Shown: positions 8,700-17,517 of the stretch, in pieces
Layout of the letters: each line of letters begins with the position of its first letter
Numbering within the stretch: the first letter of the stretch is position 1
Source of the DNA: Shimia ponticola
GTDB lineage: Bacteria > Pseudomonadota > Alphaproteobacteria > Rhodobacterales > Rhodobacteraceae
DNA: 64,000 nucleotides
NCBI RefSeq assembly: GCF_007995215.1
Contig: NZ_VCDK01000003.1
Coordinates: 1,325,072-1,389,071 of the forward strand
Direction of reading: 5' to 3'
Notes under the pieces: model-generated
What the model was told of the DNA's origin: nothing
Seen by the model: only the letters and a program-made list of their open reading frames with translations
The model's database searches: none
Made by a program: the position numbers and the translations under genes

Positions 8700-10301
8700 G
8701 TGCAGTCCATTGATGACTCGACCTGCGCCGCAAAGGGACCGCCAGTGCTTGACCGCCTTTCCGAACGACTTTCCACCTTTCGCGGCACGCCCGCTCTGCA
8801 TCGTCAAATCCTTGGTCCGCCGGTTCTGGCCTTTCTTCCGGCGGTGACGCTTGCGGCGTATTGGCTGGGTGGAGAGCGCGCGCTTTTGGTCGCCGCTCTT
8901 TTGCTGCCGCTGCTCTACGCACTCTCGGCTTTGCTGGTCCAAAACGGAGACGAGCCGTTGGACGGTCACGCAACACTGAGCGACGTCAATTTGCGGGACC
9001 GCCTGATACAGGCGCTGGATGCCGCAGTGGATGATCAAAATGACACCGCTCACACCTCGGTTTGCTTTGCCATTGAAATCGATGAATTCAAAACGCTCGA
9101 AGAACGATACGGGCGAAAGGCGGGCGAAGATATTCAGGCCCAGACCGCCGAACGCATCGCCGACAGCCTGCGCGGCTATGACGTGATCGCGCGCGTCGAC
9201 CCGGCGACCTTTGCCGTAGCCTCTGCCCCGATGCGTCAATGTGATCTGGAAACCGCCATCCAGATGGCCGCGCGACTGCAATCCGCGATTGAACAGCCGA
9301 TCAGCATCGACAACACGACAATCTACATCTGCTCTTCCATCGGGTTTTGCCTGACCTCACGTGCGCCTGCCAACCGGGGCGAGGCTGTGCTGGATGCCGC
9401 TCTTGTCGCCATGGTCGAGGCTCGGCGAAATGGCCCGTCAGCCATGCGCGCCTTCACCCCGGAAATGCGCGCCCGGATCGAAGCGCGCCACTCCATGATC
9501 GAAGACGTGGCCAGCGCGCTGGATGCGGGGGATATCCGCCCATGGTTCCAGCCGCAGATTTCGACCGACACAGGCCGCGTCACGGGGTTTGAGGTTCTCG
9601 CCCGCTGGAAACACGCGGTTCGCGGGTTGGTTTCTCCAGCAGAGTTTTTGCCGGCAGTCGAACAGGCGGGCATGATGGAACGTCTGGGCGAGGCAATGCT
9701 GGACCACGCCCTGACCGCGCTTCGTGCATGGGATCAGGCTGGCTGCAAAGTCCCCAGCATTGGCGTGAACTTCTCCACCGATGAACTGCGCAATCCCCAA
9801 CTCTGCGAAAAGATCAAATGGGAGCTTGAACGCCACGAAATAGACCCCGAACGCCTGAGTATCGAAATCCTTGAAACGGTGGTGGCCACATCGGACGATG
9901 ACGTCATTACACGCAACATCGCGGGCTTGGCGCGCATGGGGTGTTGCATCGACCTCGATGATTTTGGCACAGGCCACGCCTCGATCAGTTCGATCCGACG
10001 CTTCTCAGTCAATCGGATCAAGATCGACCGCAGCTTTGTCATGAAGGTCGATGAAGATCAGGAACAAAAACGGATGTTGGCCGCGATTCTAATGATGGCA
10101 GAGCGCCTTGACCTCGAAACTCTTGCAGAAGGGGTCGAAACACTGGGTGAACATGCCGTGCTTTCAGAACTGGGATGCGGCCACGTTCAGGGCTACGGGC
10201 TGGCGCGCCCAATGCCGTTCGAAGAGACCATCGACTGGATTGATCGCCATGAACAAAAACTGACTGGCGCATCCGGTACTGTGCAGCGCCCGGCGCAGTA
10301 G
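8700..10301 (+). CDS. membrane c-di-GMP phosphodiesterase, degenerate GGDEF plus EAL
   Basis: 533 aa. Two hydrophobic helices at about residues 40-80 are followed by a GGDEF domain in which the signature is RVDPATFAV instead of RVGGDEFAV, so cyclase activity is not expected. The EAL domain (about 265-515) keeps its catalytic set: E in FEVLARW, N in GVNFSTDEL, E in SIEILET, DDFGTG, K in RIKIDRSF, E in AEGVET and Q in VQGYGLARP. It should hydrolyse c-di-GMP, with the GGDEF remnant possibly regulatory. The start is a GTG at 8700. A second in-frame GTG at 8745 is possible. Confidence 0.88.
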   Translation: MQSIDDSTCAAKGPPVLDRLSERLSTFRGTPALHRQILGPPVLAFLPAVTLAAYWLGGERALLVAALLLPLLYALSALLVQNGDEPLDGHATLSDVNLRDRLIQALDAAVDDQNDTAHTSVCFAIEIDEFKTLEERYGRKAGEDIQAQTAERIADSLRGYDVIARVDPATFAVASAPMRQCDLETAIQMAARLQSAIEQPISIDNTTIYICSSIGFCLTSRAPANRGEAVLDAALVAMVEARRNGPSAMRAFTPEMRARIEARHSMIEDVASALDAGDIRPWFQPQISTDTGRVTGFEVLARWKHAVRGLVSPAEFLPAVEQAGMMERLGEAMLDHALTALRAWDQAGCKVPSIGVNFSTDELRNPQLCEKIKWELERHEIDPERLSIEILETVVATSDDDVITRNIAGLARMGCCIDLDDFGTGHASISSIRRFSVNRIKIDRSFVMKVDEDQEQKRMLAAILMMAERLDLETLAEGVETLGEHAVLSELGCGHVQGYGLARPMPFEETIDWIDRHEQKLTGASGTVQRPAQ

Positions 10302-10307
10302 CACACC

Positions 10308-10357
10308 GCAGAAAGCCTTCTGAGTCTGTCCACAGGGTCACAGTTTGGGCTTTCTGC
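10308..10357 (+). terminator. inverted repeat after the EAL gene
   Basis: Perfect 10-bp arms GCAGAAAGCC (10308-10317) and GGCTTTCTGC (10348-10357) separated by 30 bases, starting seven bases after the stop codon. The loop is long and there is no T tract, so it may be a weak or factor-assisted terminator or an mRNA-protecting stem. Confidence 0.4.
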
Positions 10358-10446
10358 TTGACCTTCTTCCCCCTGCCTTGTTGAACCCCATATAATTTTC
10401 GACCCCCATGTCCGGGGTCTATGGCTGCTGAAGACAAGGCACGGTG

Positions 10447-12264
10447 ATGGACGATCAGAATAAGAACCTTCTGCTGGCCACAGGGCTCAGCTTTGTTGTC
10501 CTTTTGATCTGGATGGCGTTCTTTGCGCCCGAGCCTCCTGCACAGGACCCCAACCTCGCTCAGGAAACCGTTCAAACCGCCAATAGCGGTGTCAGCCTGC
10601 CTGCGGCAGAGGCCCCGACGACCACCGCAACCGTCGCGCCCACGACGCAACCCGCCGACGATACCGCCTCGGCGCCGCGCATTCCCGTCGACACCGCGCG
10701 CCTCGAAGGCTCGATCTCACTGCTTGGTGGCCGGATCGACGACCTGCGCCTGAAAGATTACCGCGAGGACCTGTCCGAAGGCTCAGACATCGTGACCTTG
10801 CTGTCCCCGGTCGGAACTTCGGGCGCGTACTATGCCTTGCACGGATGGGCCAACGGCACAGGGCTAGAGGCCGCTGATGTCCCCGGTCTGCGCACACTAT
10901 GGTCCATCGAATCTGGCGACAACCTGACGGTCGAGACGCCGGTGACACTGCGCTGGGATAGCCCGGCTGGGCTGACATTCCGCAAGACCATCTCGGTTGA
11001 CGAAGACTTCATGTTCACGGTGTCCCAAAGTGTTGAGAACACGGCCGCAGCCGCCGTGCGCCTTGCGCCTTACGGCCTGATCGCGCGTCACGGTACACCA
11101 TCTGACCTCAAGAACTTCTTCATCCTGCACGAAGGCCTGATCCGCATGACGGATGGCGAGTTGGGTGAAGTCGACTATGACGATGTCGCCGATCTCGAAC
11201 TGGGCGAAGCCAACACATCCAATTCCGCATCGCTTGATGTCGCGGAAAACGGCTGGATCGGCTTCACCGACCATTACTGGATGACCACGCTGGTTCCGCA
11301 ACCCGGCACAGCGTTCAAATCGACCGCGACCTACAATCCGCAGTCCGACATCTATCAGGCCGTCGCGCTGAAACCTACGCTGGACCTGCCCGCAGGCGGC
11401 AGCCTTGAAGCTTCGAGCCAATTCTTTGCTGGCGCGAAAGAGTGGGAGGCGATCCGCACCTATCAGAACGCGAGCGGCATCGACCGTTTCCTCGACTCGA
11501 TTGACTGGGGCTGGTTTTTCTTCCTCACCAAGCCGATCTTTGCGGTCCTGCACTGGCTCAATGCCTTCATCGGCAACATGGGCTGGGCAATCATCGGCCT
11601 GACCCTGATCATCAAGGCGATCCTGCTGCCGCTGGCCTACAAGTCCTACGTCTCGATGGCCAAGATGAAAGAGCTTCAGCCAGAGATGGAAAAGCTCAAA
11701 GAGGCCGCAGGCGACGACCGCGAGAAAATGCAGCGCGGCATGATGGAGCTGTACAAGAAAAACAAGGTAAACCCAGCGGGCGGCTGTCTGCCGATCCTGC
11801 TGCAAATCCCGATCTTCTTTGCGCTCTACAAGGTGATCTTCGTCACGCTGGAACTGCGCCACGCCCCATGGTTCGGCCCCTTTGCCGACCTCAGCGCGCC
11901 TGACCCGACCTCGATCATGAACCTCTTTGGCCTGCTGCCATTCGCGGCACCGGCCCCGGAAAGCATCCTTGGCCTGATCTTCCTTGGTATCCTGCCGCTG
12001 ATCCTCGGCGTATCGATGTGGCTGCAGCAAAAGCTGAACCCCGCTCCGACGGATCCGACACAGGCCATGATCTTTGCGTGGATGCCGTGGGTCTTCATGT
12101 TCATGCTCGGCACCTTCGCATCGGGCCTGATCGTCTACTGGATCGCGAACAACGTGCTGACGTTCACCCAACAGTATCTGATCATGCGCAGCCAAGGCGT
12201 GAAGCCGGACATCTTCGGCAATATCAAGGCTGGCTTCAAAAAGTCGTCCAAGGCTGACTCATGA
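10447..12264 (+). CDS. yidC: membrane protein insertase YidC
   Basis: 605 aa, the size of a Gram-negative YidC. An N-terminal membrane helix (about residues 6-24) is followed by a Pro/Thr/Ala-rich linker, a large periplasmic domain (about 70-340), and the conserved C-terminal core of five membrane helices with GCLPILLQIPIFFALYKV and NNVLTFTQQYLIM. It inserts and folds inner-membrane proteins, alone or with SecYEG. A GTG at 10444 directly precedes the ATG at 10447. The stop overlaps the MOSC gene start (ATGA). Confidence 0.97.
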   Translation: MDDQNKNLLLATGLSFVVLLIWMAFFAPEPPAQDPNLAQETVQTANSGVSLPAAEAPTTTATVAPTTQPADDTASAPRIPVDTARLEGSISLLGGRIDDLRLKDYREDLSEGSDIVTLLSPVGTSGAYYALHGWANGTGLEAADVPGLRTLWSIESGDNLTVETPVTLRWDSPAGLTFRKTISVDEDFMFTVSQSVENTAAAAVRLAPYGLIARHGTPSDLKNFFILHEGLIRMTDGELGEVDYDDVADLELGEANTSNSASLDVAENGWIGFTDHYWMTTLVPQPGTAFKSTATYNPQSDIYQAVALKPTLDLPAGGSLEASSQFFAGAKEWEAIRTYQNASGIDRFLDSIDWGWFFFLTKPIFAVLHWLNAFIGNMGWAIIGLTLIIKAILLPLAYKSYVSMAKMKELQPEMEKLKEAAGDDREKMQRGMMELYKKNKVNPAGGCLPILLQIPIFFALYKVIFVTLELRHAPWFGPFADLSAPDPTSIMNLFGLLPFAAPAPESILGLIFLGILPLILGVSMWLQQKLNPAPTDPTQAMIFAWMPWVFMFMLGTFASGLIVYWIANNVLTFTQQYLIMRSQGVKPDIFGNIKAGFKKSSKADS

Positions 12265-13022
12265 CCATATCTCTGGCGCATATCTACCGGCACCCAATCA
12301 AATCCCACGGGTCCGAGCGCCTTGAGACCGTCCGACTCACTGAAAACCAAACCCTTCCCTGGGACAGGGTTTGGGGCGTCGCCCACACCGACACGGATAT
12401 TGACGGCTCGGCCTGGGCGCATTGCCGCAACTTCACACGGGGTGCCGCAAATCCGGCACTTATGGCCATCAAAGCAACGTTTGACGATGCAACACAGCAG
12501 ATCACGCTGACACATCCGGATCTTGCGCCCCTGACGGCAAACCCGGACACCGATGGTCCAGCAATCATCGAATGGGTCTCGGCCCTCGCCGTCGAAGGCC
12601 GCTCAGGCCCCGCACGCGTTTTGCGCGCTGCGATTTCTGCCGATGGACGTGGCTTCACCGATCAATCAGACCCCTATATCAGCATCCTGAACCTGACATC
12701 CCTGCGCGTGCTCAGCCAAAAGGCCGGGCGTGATATGTCACCATTGCGCTTTCGCGGAAATCTCTGGGTCGACGGCGCCGCCCCGTGGGAAGAATTCGAC
12801 TGGCTTGGCAAACGCCTATCTCTGGGCGGCGCGATCCTTCAGGTCGAAGAGCGCATCGACCGGTGCCGCGCCACCGAGGCCAACCCAGACACAGGCAAGC
12901 GTGACACAAACACCCTCTCCTTGCTCGAAGACGGCTGGGACCACCGCGATTTTGGCGTCTTTGCCCGCGTGGTGCAGTCTGGTCCGGTCACCGTCGGTGA
13001 TACGCTGAAGGTCTTGCAATGA
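12261..13022 (+). CDS. MOSC domain protein
   Basis: 253 aa. The N-terminal beta-barrel domain (MOSC_N; about residues 1-100, starting SLAHIYRHPIKSHG) is followed by a MOSC domain with the FRGNLWVDG and RIDRCRATEANPDTG segments; the Cys in DRCRAT (about residue 203) is the position of the sulfur-carrier or Moco-ligand cysteine of the family. MOSC proteins handle metal-sulfur or molybdenum-cofactor chemistry; the substrate here is unknown. Overlaps on both sides by four bases place it in a yidC-MOSC-engB operon. Confidence 0.88.
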   Translation: MTISLAHIYRHPIKSHGSERLETVRLTENQTLPWDRVWGVAHTDTDIDGSAWAHCRNFTRGAANPALMAIKATFDDATQQITLTHPDLAPLTANPDTDGPAIIEWVSALAVEGRSGPARVLRAAISADGRGFTDQSDPYISILNLTSLRVLSQKAGRDMSPLRFRGNLWVDGAAPWEEFDWLGKRLSLGGAILQVEERIDRCRATEANPDTGKRDTNTLSLLEDGWDHRDFGVFARVVQSGPVTVGDTLKVLQ

Positions 13023-13666
13023 CGCTGCCCTTCCCCGTCGCACAGATCGACGATCCCGCAGCCCTTGAACGTGGCCGCAAACTGTTTGCCGGGCAGACCG
13101 AATTTCTCAAAGGTGTCGTGGCCATGTCAGGCCTGCCCCCTGCGGACAGGACCGAGGTCTGCTTTGCCGGGCGCTCAAACGTCGGCAAATCCAGCCTGAT
13201 CAATGCGCTGACGGGGCGCAAAGGCCTGGCGCGCGCCTCGAATACGCCGGGTCGCACGCAGGAGATCAACTTTTTCACCTGTGCGGACCGTTATCTGGTG
13301 GACCTGCCCGGCTACGGCTTTGCCAATGCGCCTGTCGCCGTGGTCAAGAAATGGCAGAACCTTCTCAAAGCCTATCTCGCGGGTCGTCAAAACCTGCGCC
13401 GCGCCTTTGTCCTGATCGACGCCCGCCACGGCATCAAATCCGTCGACGAAGAGATCATGAAACTGCTGAACACCTCAGCCGTGACATTTCAAGTCGTTCT
13501 GACCAAGGTCGACAAGAACAAAACGGTCCAGACAGAGAAGGTCCTGGACCAAGTCCGCACCAAACTGTCGAAACATCCTGCTGCCTTCCCGGAACTGATC
13601 CTGACCTCGTCGGAAAAAGGTGACGGCATCGCAGACCTGCGGGCCGTAATCGCGGACATCACCTGA
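13019..13666 (+). CDS. engB: ribosome biogenesis GTPase EngB (YihA/YsxC)
   Basis: 215 aa. The GTPase motifs are in order: G1 GRSNVGKSSL (about residues 50-59), G2 region TPGRTQEINFF, G3 DLPGYGFA, G4 TKVDK and G5 TSSEKGDG. The family assists late assembly of the 50S subunit. It is coupled to the preceding MOSC gene by an ATGA overlap and is the last gene of the operon. A divergent-oriented SDR gene with its terminator lies downstream. Confidence 0.95.
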   Translation: MTLPFPVAQIDDPAALERGRKLFAGQTEFLKGVVAMSGLPPADRTEVCFAGRSNVGKSSLINALTGRKGLARASNTPGRTQEINFFTCADRYLVDLPGYGFANAPVAVVKKWQNLLKAYLAGRQNLRRAFVLIDARHGIKSVDEEIMKLLNTSAVTFQVVLTKVDKNKTVQTEKVLDQVRTKLSKHPAAFPELILTSSEKGDGIADLRAVIADIT

Positions 13667-13688
13667 ACCTGCTGGTGATCCTGCCGAC

Positions 13689-13724
13689 ACCAATCTTCTT
13701 GCCAAAAAAACTTCCGCCGGAGGC
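13689..13724. repeat. dispersed Rhodobacterales intergenic repeat, copy A
   Basis: A 36-base element with the pattern CAATCTTCTTGC, an A-rich centre, then CTTCCGCCGGAGGC. A second copy at 45760-45794 aligns without gaps and differs at four of 34 compared positions. I recall similar elements in many roseobacter genomes. Here it forms part of a terminator for the minus-strand SDR gene. Confidence 0.65.
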
Positions 13725-13731
13725 TCCGGCG
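13703..13731 (-). terminator. rho-independent terminator of the SDR gene
   Basis: On the minus strand a 7-bp G+C stem (outer arms 13715-13721 and 13725-13731, 3-base loop) is followed by GGAAG and seven T. The T run lies on the lower-coordinate side, so it serves the minus-strand gene ending at 13821. The stem is built from the CCGGAGG half of the dispersed repeat. Confidence 0.7.
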
Positions 13732-13820
13732 CATCCCAAGCAGACGGACGGCAGGACCGGTGCGCTTCACCTGCCCTGCGCACACATGAAAATTCGAAGC
13801 TCTTGTAAGTGTTTTGCCTC

Positions 13821-14555
13821 TCAGACGTGCTGACCCGCGTTCACCTCGATCTCGGTTCCCGTCACATAAGACGCGGCATCGGAACACAGGAACCAGATGA
13901 CGTCGGCCACCTCCATCGGTTGCCCCAGACGGCGCAGTGGCAGACCCTCGACGATCTTTTCAGTACCGGGCGACAGGATCGACGTCTCGACCTCCCCCGG
14001 CGCAATGGCGTTGACGCGCACGCCAAGCGGGCCAAAGTCGTGGGCCATTTCCCGCGTGAGCGCCGCCAGCGCCGCCTTTGACGTGGCATAAGCCGCCCCG
14101 GCGAAAGGATGCACGCGTGCCCCCGCGATTGACGTGACATTGACGACAGCCCCTTTGGTCGCCGCCAACTCCTCGCGCAGCCCGCGCGCGAGGATGACCG
14201 AGGCAAAGAAATTGACGTGGAACACATGCCCCCAAGTGCGCAGGTCGGTATCCAGCGTGCTCAGACGCGCGCCCTCGGGCCCCTTGGGGGACACGCCTGC
14301 ATTATTGACCAAGGCATCAAGGTGTCCGTCCACCTTTTCGCGCACTTCCTCAATCGCTGCGATCACCGTCTTTGGATCAGCCAGATCGACCTGAATGTGG
14401 TTGTCCTGCCCGCCGGGCCAGGGGCACCGATCATCAAAGGGTTGCCGCGAACATGTTAGAACACGCCATCCCTCTGCTGAGAACCGTTTCACTGTGGCGT
14501 GGCCGATGCCCCGGCTTGCCCCGGTCAGCAACAGCGTCTTTCGTCGTTCGGCCAT
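13821..14555 (-). CDS. short-chain dehydrogenase/reductase
   Basis: 244 aa. A classical SDR: NAD(P)-binding TGASRGIG (about residues 10-17), NNAG at about 91-94, and the catalytic Ser (NVTSIAG), then YATSK giving Tyr and Lys. The C terminus TGTEIEVNAGQHV is typical of FabG-like enzymes. The substrate cannot be told. The ATG at 14555 is preceded by GAGGGGCGCAAG and gives the usual distance to the glycine motif, so I prefer it to an in-frame start 24 bases upstream. It is divergent from argB and ends at a strong terminator. Confidence 0.88.
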   Translation of the reverse strand: MAERRKTLLLTGASRGIGHATVKRFSAEGWRVLTCSRQPFDDRCPWPGGQDNHIQVDLADPKTVIAAIEEVREKVDGHLDALVNNAGVSPKGPEGARLSTLDTDLRTWGHVFHVNFFASVILARGLREELAATKGAVVNVTSIAGARVHPFAGAAYATSKAALAALTREMAHDFGPLGVRVNAIAPGEVETSILSPGTEKIVEGLPLRRLGQPMEVADVIWFLCSDAASYVTGTEIEVNAGQHV

Positions 14556-14643
14556 CTTGCGCCCCTCTTCACCCAACACCTAGCACGCTTGGCATCCGCC
14601 GGATAGAAGGCTAGGACCGCCCAAATCCCGGGATGACACACGC

Positions 14644-15510
14644 ATGAGAACGCAAGACACCATGAACCGTGACTGGATAGCCACCGCCCGCACCCTGTCT
14701 CAGGCCCTGCCATACCTGCAACGCTATGATGGGGCGATCGTCGTGATCAAGTTCGGTGGCCACGCCATGGGCAGCGATGAGGCGATGGACAGCTTTGCCC
14801 GCGACGTGGTGCTGATGCAGCAGGTCGGCGTCAATCCGGTGATCGTCCATGGTGGTGGTCCGATGATCAATGACATGTTGGGCAAGCTAGGCGTCGAAAG
14901 CCAGTTTGTGAATGGCAAACGCGTCACGGACCAGGCCACGGTCGAAGTTGTCGAAATGGTTCTGTCCGGCCGTGTGAACAAGCGCATCGTGCAGGCCATC
15001 AATGCACAAGGCGGGCGCGCTGTGGGCCTGTCCGGCAAAGACGCCAATCTGATCACCTGTGATCAAACGGATCCTGCTCTGGGCCTTGTAGGCACCCCGT
15101 CCGATATCGACACCAATGTGCTCACAACACTTTTTAGCGCCGACACGATCCCCGTCATCGCGCCCTTGGGGGTGGGTCGCAATGGCGAGACCATGAACAT
15201 CAATGGCGACACAGCCGCCGGCGCCATTGCCGCAGCGCTGAATGCAGATCGTCTCCTGCTCTTGACCGATGTCGCGGGCGTCAAAAACGCCGAGGGTGAG
15301 GTCGTGACCGACCTCAATACAGCCCAGATCAAGGACATGACCGAAAGCGGCGTGATCGCGGGCGGCATGATCCCCAAAACGGAAACCGCAACGCAGGCTG
15401 CCGAAAACGGCGTGCGCGCCGTGGTCATCCTCGATGGTCGGGCGCCAAACGCCTGCCTGCTCGAACTCTATACCGATCACGGCGCAGGCACCCTGATCCG
15501 CGCCTCCTGA
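14644..15510 (+). CDS. argB: acetylglutamate kinase
   Basis: 288 aa. It phosphorylates N-acetylglutamate, the second step of arginine synthesis. The amino-acid-kinase fold shows the KFGGHAMG substrate/phosphate loop (about residues 35-42), [10 protein letters not shown] (about 68-77), [13 protein letters not shown] (about 189-201) and a C-terminal GGMIPK lysine motif. It is the long, arginine-inhibited-type length. Family relatives begin with a short leader before [10 protein letters not shown], so the ATG at 14644 is plausible; 14662 is the alternative. argH is present at 26673, so arginine genes are dispersed. Confidence 0.95.
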   Translation: MRTQDTMNRDWIATARTLSQALPYLQRYDGAIVVIKFGGHAMGSDEAMDSFARDVVLMQQVGVNPVIVHGGGPMINDMLGKLGVESQFVNGKRVTDQATVEVVEMVLSGRVNKRIVQAINAQGGRAVGLSGKDANLITCDQTDPALGLVGTPSDIDTNVLTTLFSADTIPVIAPLGVGRNGETMNINGDTAAGAIAAALNADRLLLLTDVAGVKNAEGEVVTDLNTAQIKDMTESGVIAGGMIPKTETATQAAENGVRAVVILDGRAPNACLLELYTDHGAGTLIRAS

Positions 15511-15629
15511 CACTCACGCGAAGCAGTCCTGGACGCCGATCCGGGACCTCTGCGTGACCCCCTCACACATTCCAGTGACCGCGACGCTGCGCCTCTTGTC
15601 GGGAGCGTGCTAATCCGCATGTTTGCCGC

Positions 15630-16415
15630 ATGGAAAACGAAGCGCTCATTCGCCTGTCGGCTTTCGTAGGCCTCTTCGCCCTCTTCGCACTGATGGAGGC
15701 GGTCTGGCCGCGCCGTGAAACCACGCGCAAACGCTGGGGCACGAACTGGGCGCTGGTGCTTGTCGACACGTTCGCACTCCGCCTTATGGCCATCCTTGTC
15801 CCGTTTCTCGCCATCGCTGCTGCCGTAGATGCGGGGCGTCAGGGATGGGGGCTGTTCAACGCCATCGACTGGCCGCTCTGGCTTGAGGCAGTGCTGGCCA
15901 TTGTCATTTTGGATTTCGTGGTCTGGGGCCACCACGTCCTGAACCACAAAGTCGACCTGTTCTGGCGCTTTCACCGCGTTCACCATGCGGATGAGGAAAT
16001 GGACGTCACGACCGCCATTCGGTTTCACCCGCTGGAAAGCGTGATTTCGATGATCGTGAAGGTCGGAACAGTTTATCTGCTTGGCCCGACAGCGCTGGCC
16101 GTGCTGTTGTTCGAGGTGATCCTGAACGGCTCAGCCATGTTCAACCACTCCAATACCAAGCTTCCGCTCTGGCTCGACCGGCGTCTGCGTTGGTTCATGA
16201 TCACCCCCGATATGCACCGCATTCACCATTCTGCGGACCGGACCGAACATGACAGCAACTACGGGTTTGCGCTTAGCATCTGGGACCGGTTATTCGGCAC
16301 CTATACAGTCAACCCAAATGGCGGTCATGACGGCATGACGGTCGGTCTGCGCTGGCGCAATGGAGAAAGCCGGAGACTTGGATGGAGCCTCGTTCTGCCC
16401 TTCAAAAAACTCTGA
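15630..16415 (+). CDS. sterol desaturase / fatty acid hydroxylase family membrane protein
   Basis: 261 aa with about four membrane helices in the first 180 residues. The di-iron histidine clusters of the family are all present: HHVLNH (about residues 101-106), HRVHH (about 115-119), HSN after MFNH, and HRIHH (about 196-200) followed later by an FGTY segment. Members are O2-dependent hydroxylases or desaturases of lipids; bacterial substrates vary, for example ornithine lipid, and none can be assigned here. The next gene, a ferredoxin-like protein, overlaps its end by 34 bases. Confidence 0.88.
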   Translation: MENEALIRLSAFVGLFALFALMEAVWPRRETTRKRWGTNWALVLVDTFALRLMAILVPFLAIAAAVDAGRQGWGLFNAIDWPLWLEAVLAIVILDFVVWGHHVLNHKVDLFWRFHRVHHADEEMDVTTAIRFHPLESVISMIVKVGTVYLLGPTALAVLLFEVILNGSAMFNHSNTKLPLWLDRRLRWFMITPDMHRIHHSADRTEHDSNYGFALSIWDRLFGTYTVNPNGGHDGMTVGLRWRNGESRRLGWSLVLPFKKL

Positions 16416-17032
16416 CCCTTGGCGCGGCTGAACGGGGCCTGCGTCTAAACGGGGGCTTTCACCCGACGCCCGAGGACGGGTTGCATCCAGATATCAAGAC
16501 AGTGGTTTTGCTTTCTCCTGCCGCAAACTTCTGGCAGGTCTTTACAGCAAGCCATGAATACCAAGGCGCCCTGCCCGACCCGATGGATCGATGGTCCCGA
16601 CGCACCATCGGACGGTGGGCCTGCGAATTGGGCGGCAAAGCCTATTTTCCTTTCACAACCGACCCGATCCGCCCGTTTTTCAGCTGGGCGCTGCGCTCTG
16701 GACGCGCATGGGCCTCGCCGGTTACATTGCTCGTTGATGACACGAATGGATTGATGTCCTCGTTTCGCGGAGCCATCGGACTGCGCGAAACGCTTGACTT
16801 TGACGCAGGGTCAAGGCCCTGTGAAGGGTGTGAGGCCCCGTGTACAGGGGCCTGTCCAGTGGGGGCTCTGACGGTGGATGGCTACGACGTTCCACGCTGT
16901 ATCGACTACCTACGCGACAACCCGTCGTCAGCGTGTCGTTTGCACGGATGTCAGGTACGGTTATCCTGTCCGGTTAGCACGGCCCCAAAGCCCGAACATG
17001 CGCAATTCCACATGGCAGTATTTGTGAGATGA
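16382..17032 (+). CDS. ferredoxin-like Fe-S protein
   Basis: 216 aa. The N-terminal two thirds (about 1-130) has no domain I recognise; the C-terminal part has eight cysteines in two clusters, CEGCEAPCTGACPVGAL (about 142-158) and then CIDYL, CRLHGC and SCP. This resembles the ferredoxin part of epoxyqueuosine reductase-like proteins without their cobalamin domain. Iron-sulfur binding is likely. The start overlaps the preceding hydroxylase-family gene by 34 bases and its end overlaps sixA (ATGA), so an electron-supply role for the hydroxylase is a reasonable guess, not a demonstrated one. Confidence 0.7.
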   Translation: MEPRSALQKTLTLGAAERGLRLNGGFHPTPEDGLHPDIKTVVLLSPAANFWQVFTASHEYQGALPDPMDRWSRRTIGRWACELGGKAYFPFTTDPIRPFFSWALRSGRAWASPVTLLVDDTNGLMSSFRGAIGLRETLDFDAGSRPCEGCEAPCTGACPVGALTVDGYDVPRCIDYLRDNPSSACRLHGCQVRLSCPVSTAPKPEHAQFHMAVFVR

Positions 17033-17517
17033 GCAAGACACTCATTGTCATGCGTCACGCAAAATCCAGCTGGGGGGATCATGGCCTCGCAGACATCGAA
17101 CGGCCTTTGAACGCGCGCGGTATTGCATCGGCCAAGGCGATTGGGGAATGGCTTCGCTTTGGCAAATTCGAACCCTCGCTTGCCCTGATCTCAAACAGCC
17201 GCCGCACATCGCAGACTTGGGAAGAAATGGGGCTGAGCGCCGAAACTCAGTTCTTGCCAGAGCTCTACCATGCAGCCGCCGAGACGATCCTTAGAGTTTT
17301 GCGTGGGGCAAGCGGCGACTGCGTACTGGTGTTGGGTCACAATCCAGGCATCGGCGATTTCGCGGCGCGCATTTTGGGCGTCGCCCCATCCCATGACCGT
17401 TTCGCAGATTACCCAACCGGCGCAACACTGGTGGCGACGGTTCAGTCAGAGTGGTCTGACCTTGATTGGCACAGCGCGACCACGCGCGCCTTTACCGTGC
17501 CACGCGACCTGATGTGA
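17029..17517 (+). CDS. SixA-type histidine phosphatase
   Basis: 162 aa. The phosphatase motif RHAKSSW (about residues 9-15) carries the catalytic His, and GHNPGIGDFA (about 103-112) the second His of the branch-2 histidine phosphatase superfamily. SixA of E. coli dephosphorylates a phosphotransferase or phosphorelay histidine; the partner here is unknown. The start overlaps the preceding gene by four bases. It converges with the polyprenyl synthase gene with the two stop codons back to back. Confidence 0.85.
   Translation: MSKTLIVMRHAKSSWGDHGLADIERPLNARGIASAKAIGEWLRFGKFEPSLALISNSRRTSQTWEEMGLSAETQFLPELYHAAAETILRVLRGASGDCVLVLGHNPGIGDFAARILGVAPSHDRFADYPTGATLVATVQSEWSDLDWHSATTRAFTVPRDLM

Noticed and set aside
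10897..12195. Long minus-strand open frame opposite yidC
   Set aside because: Antisense to a strongly supported gene; translation is charged repeats typical of shadow frames.
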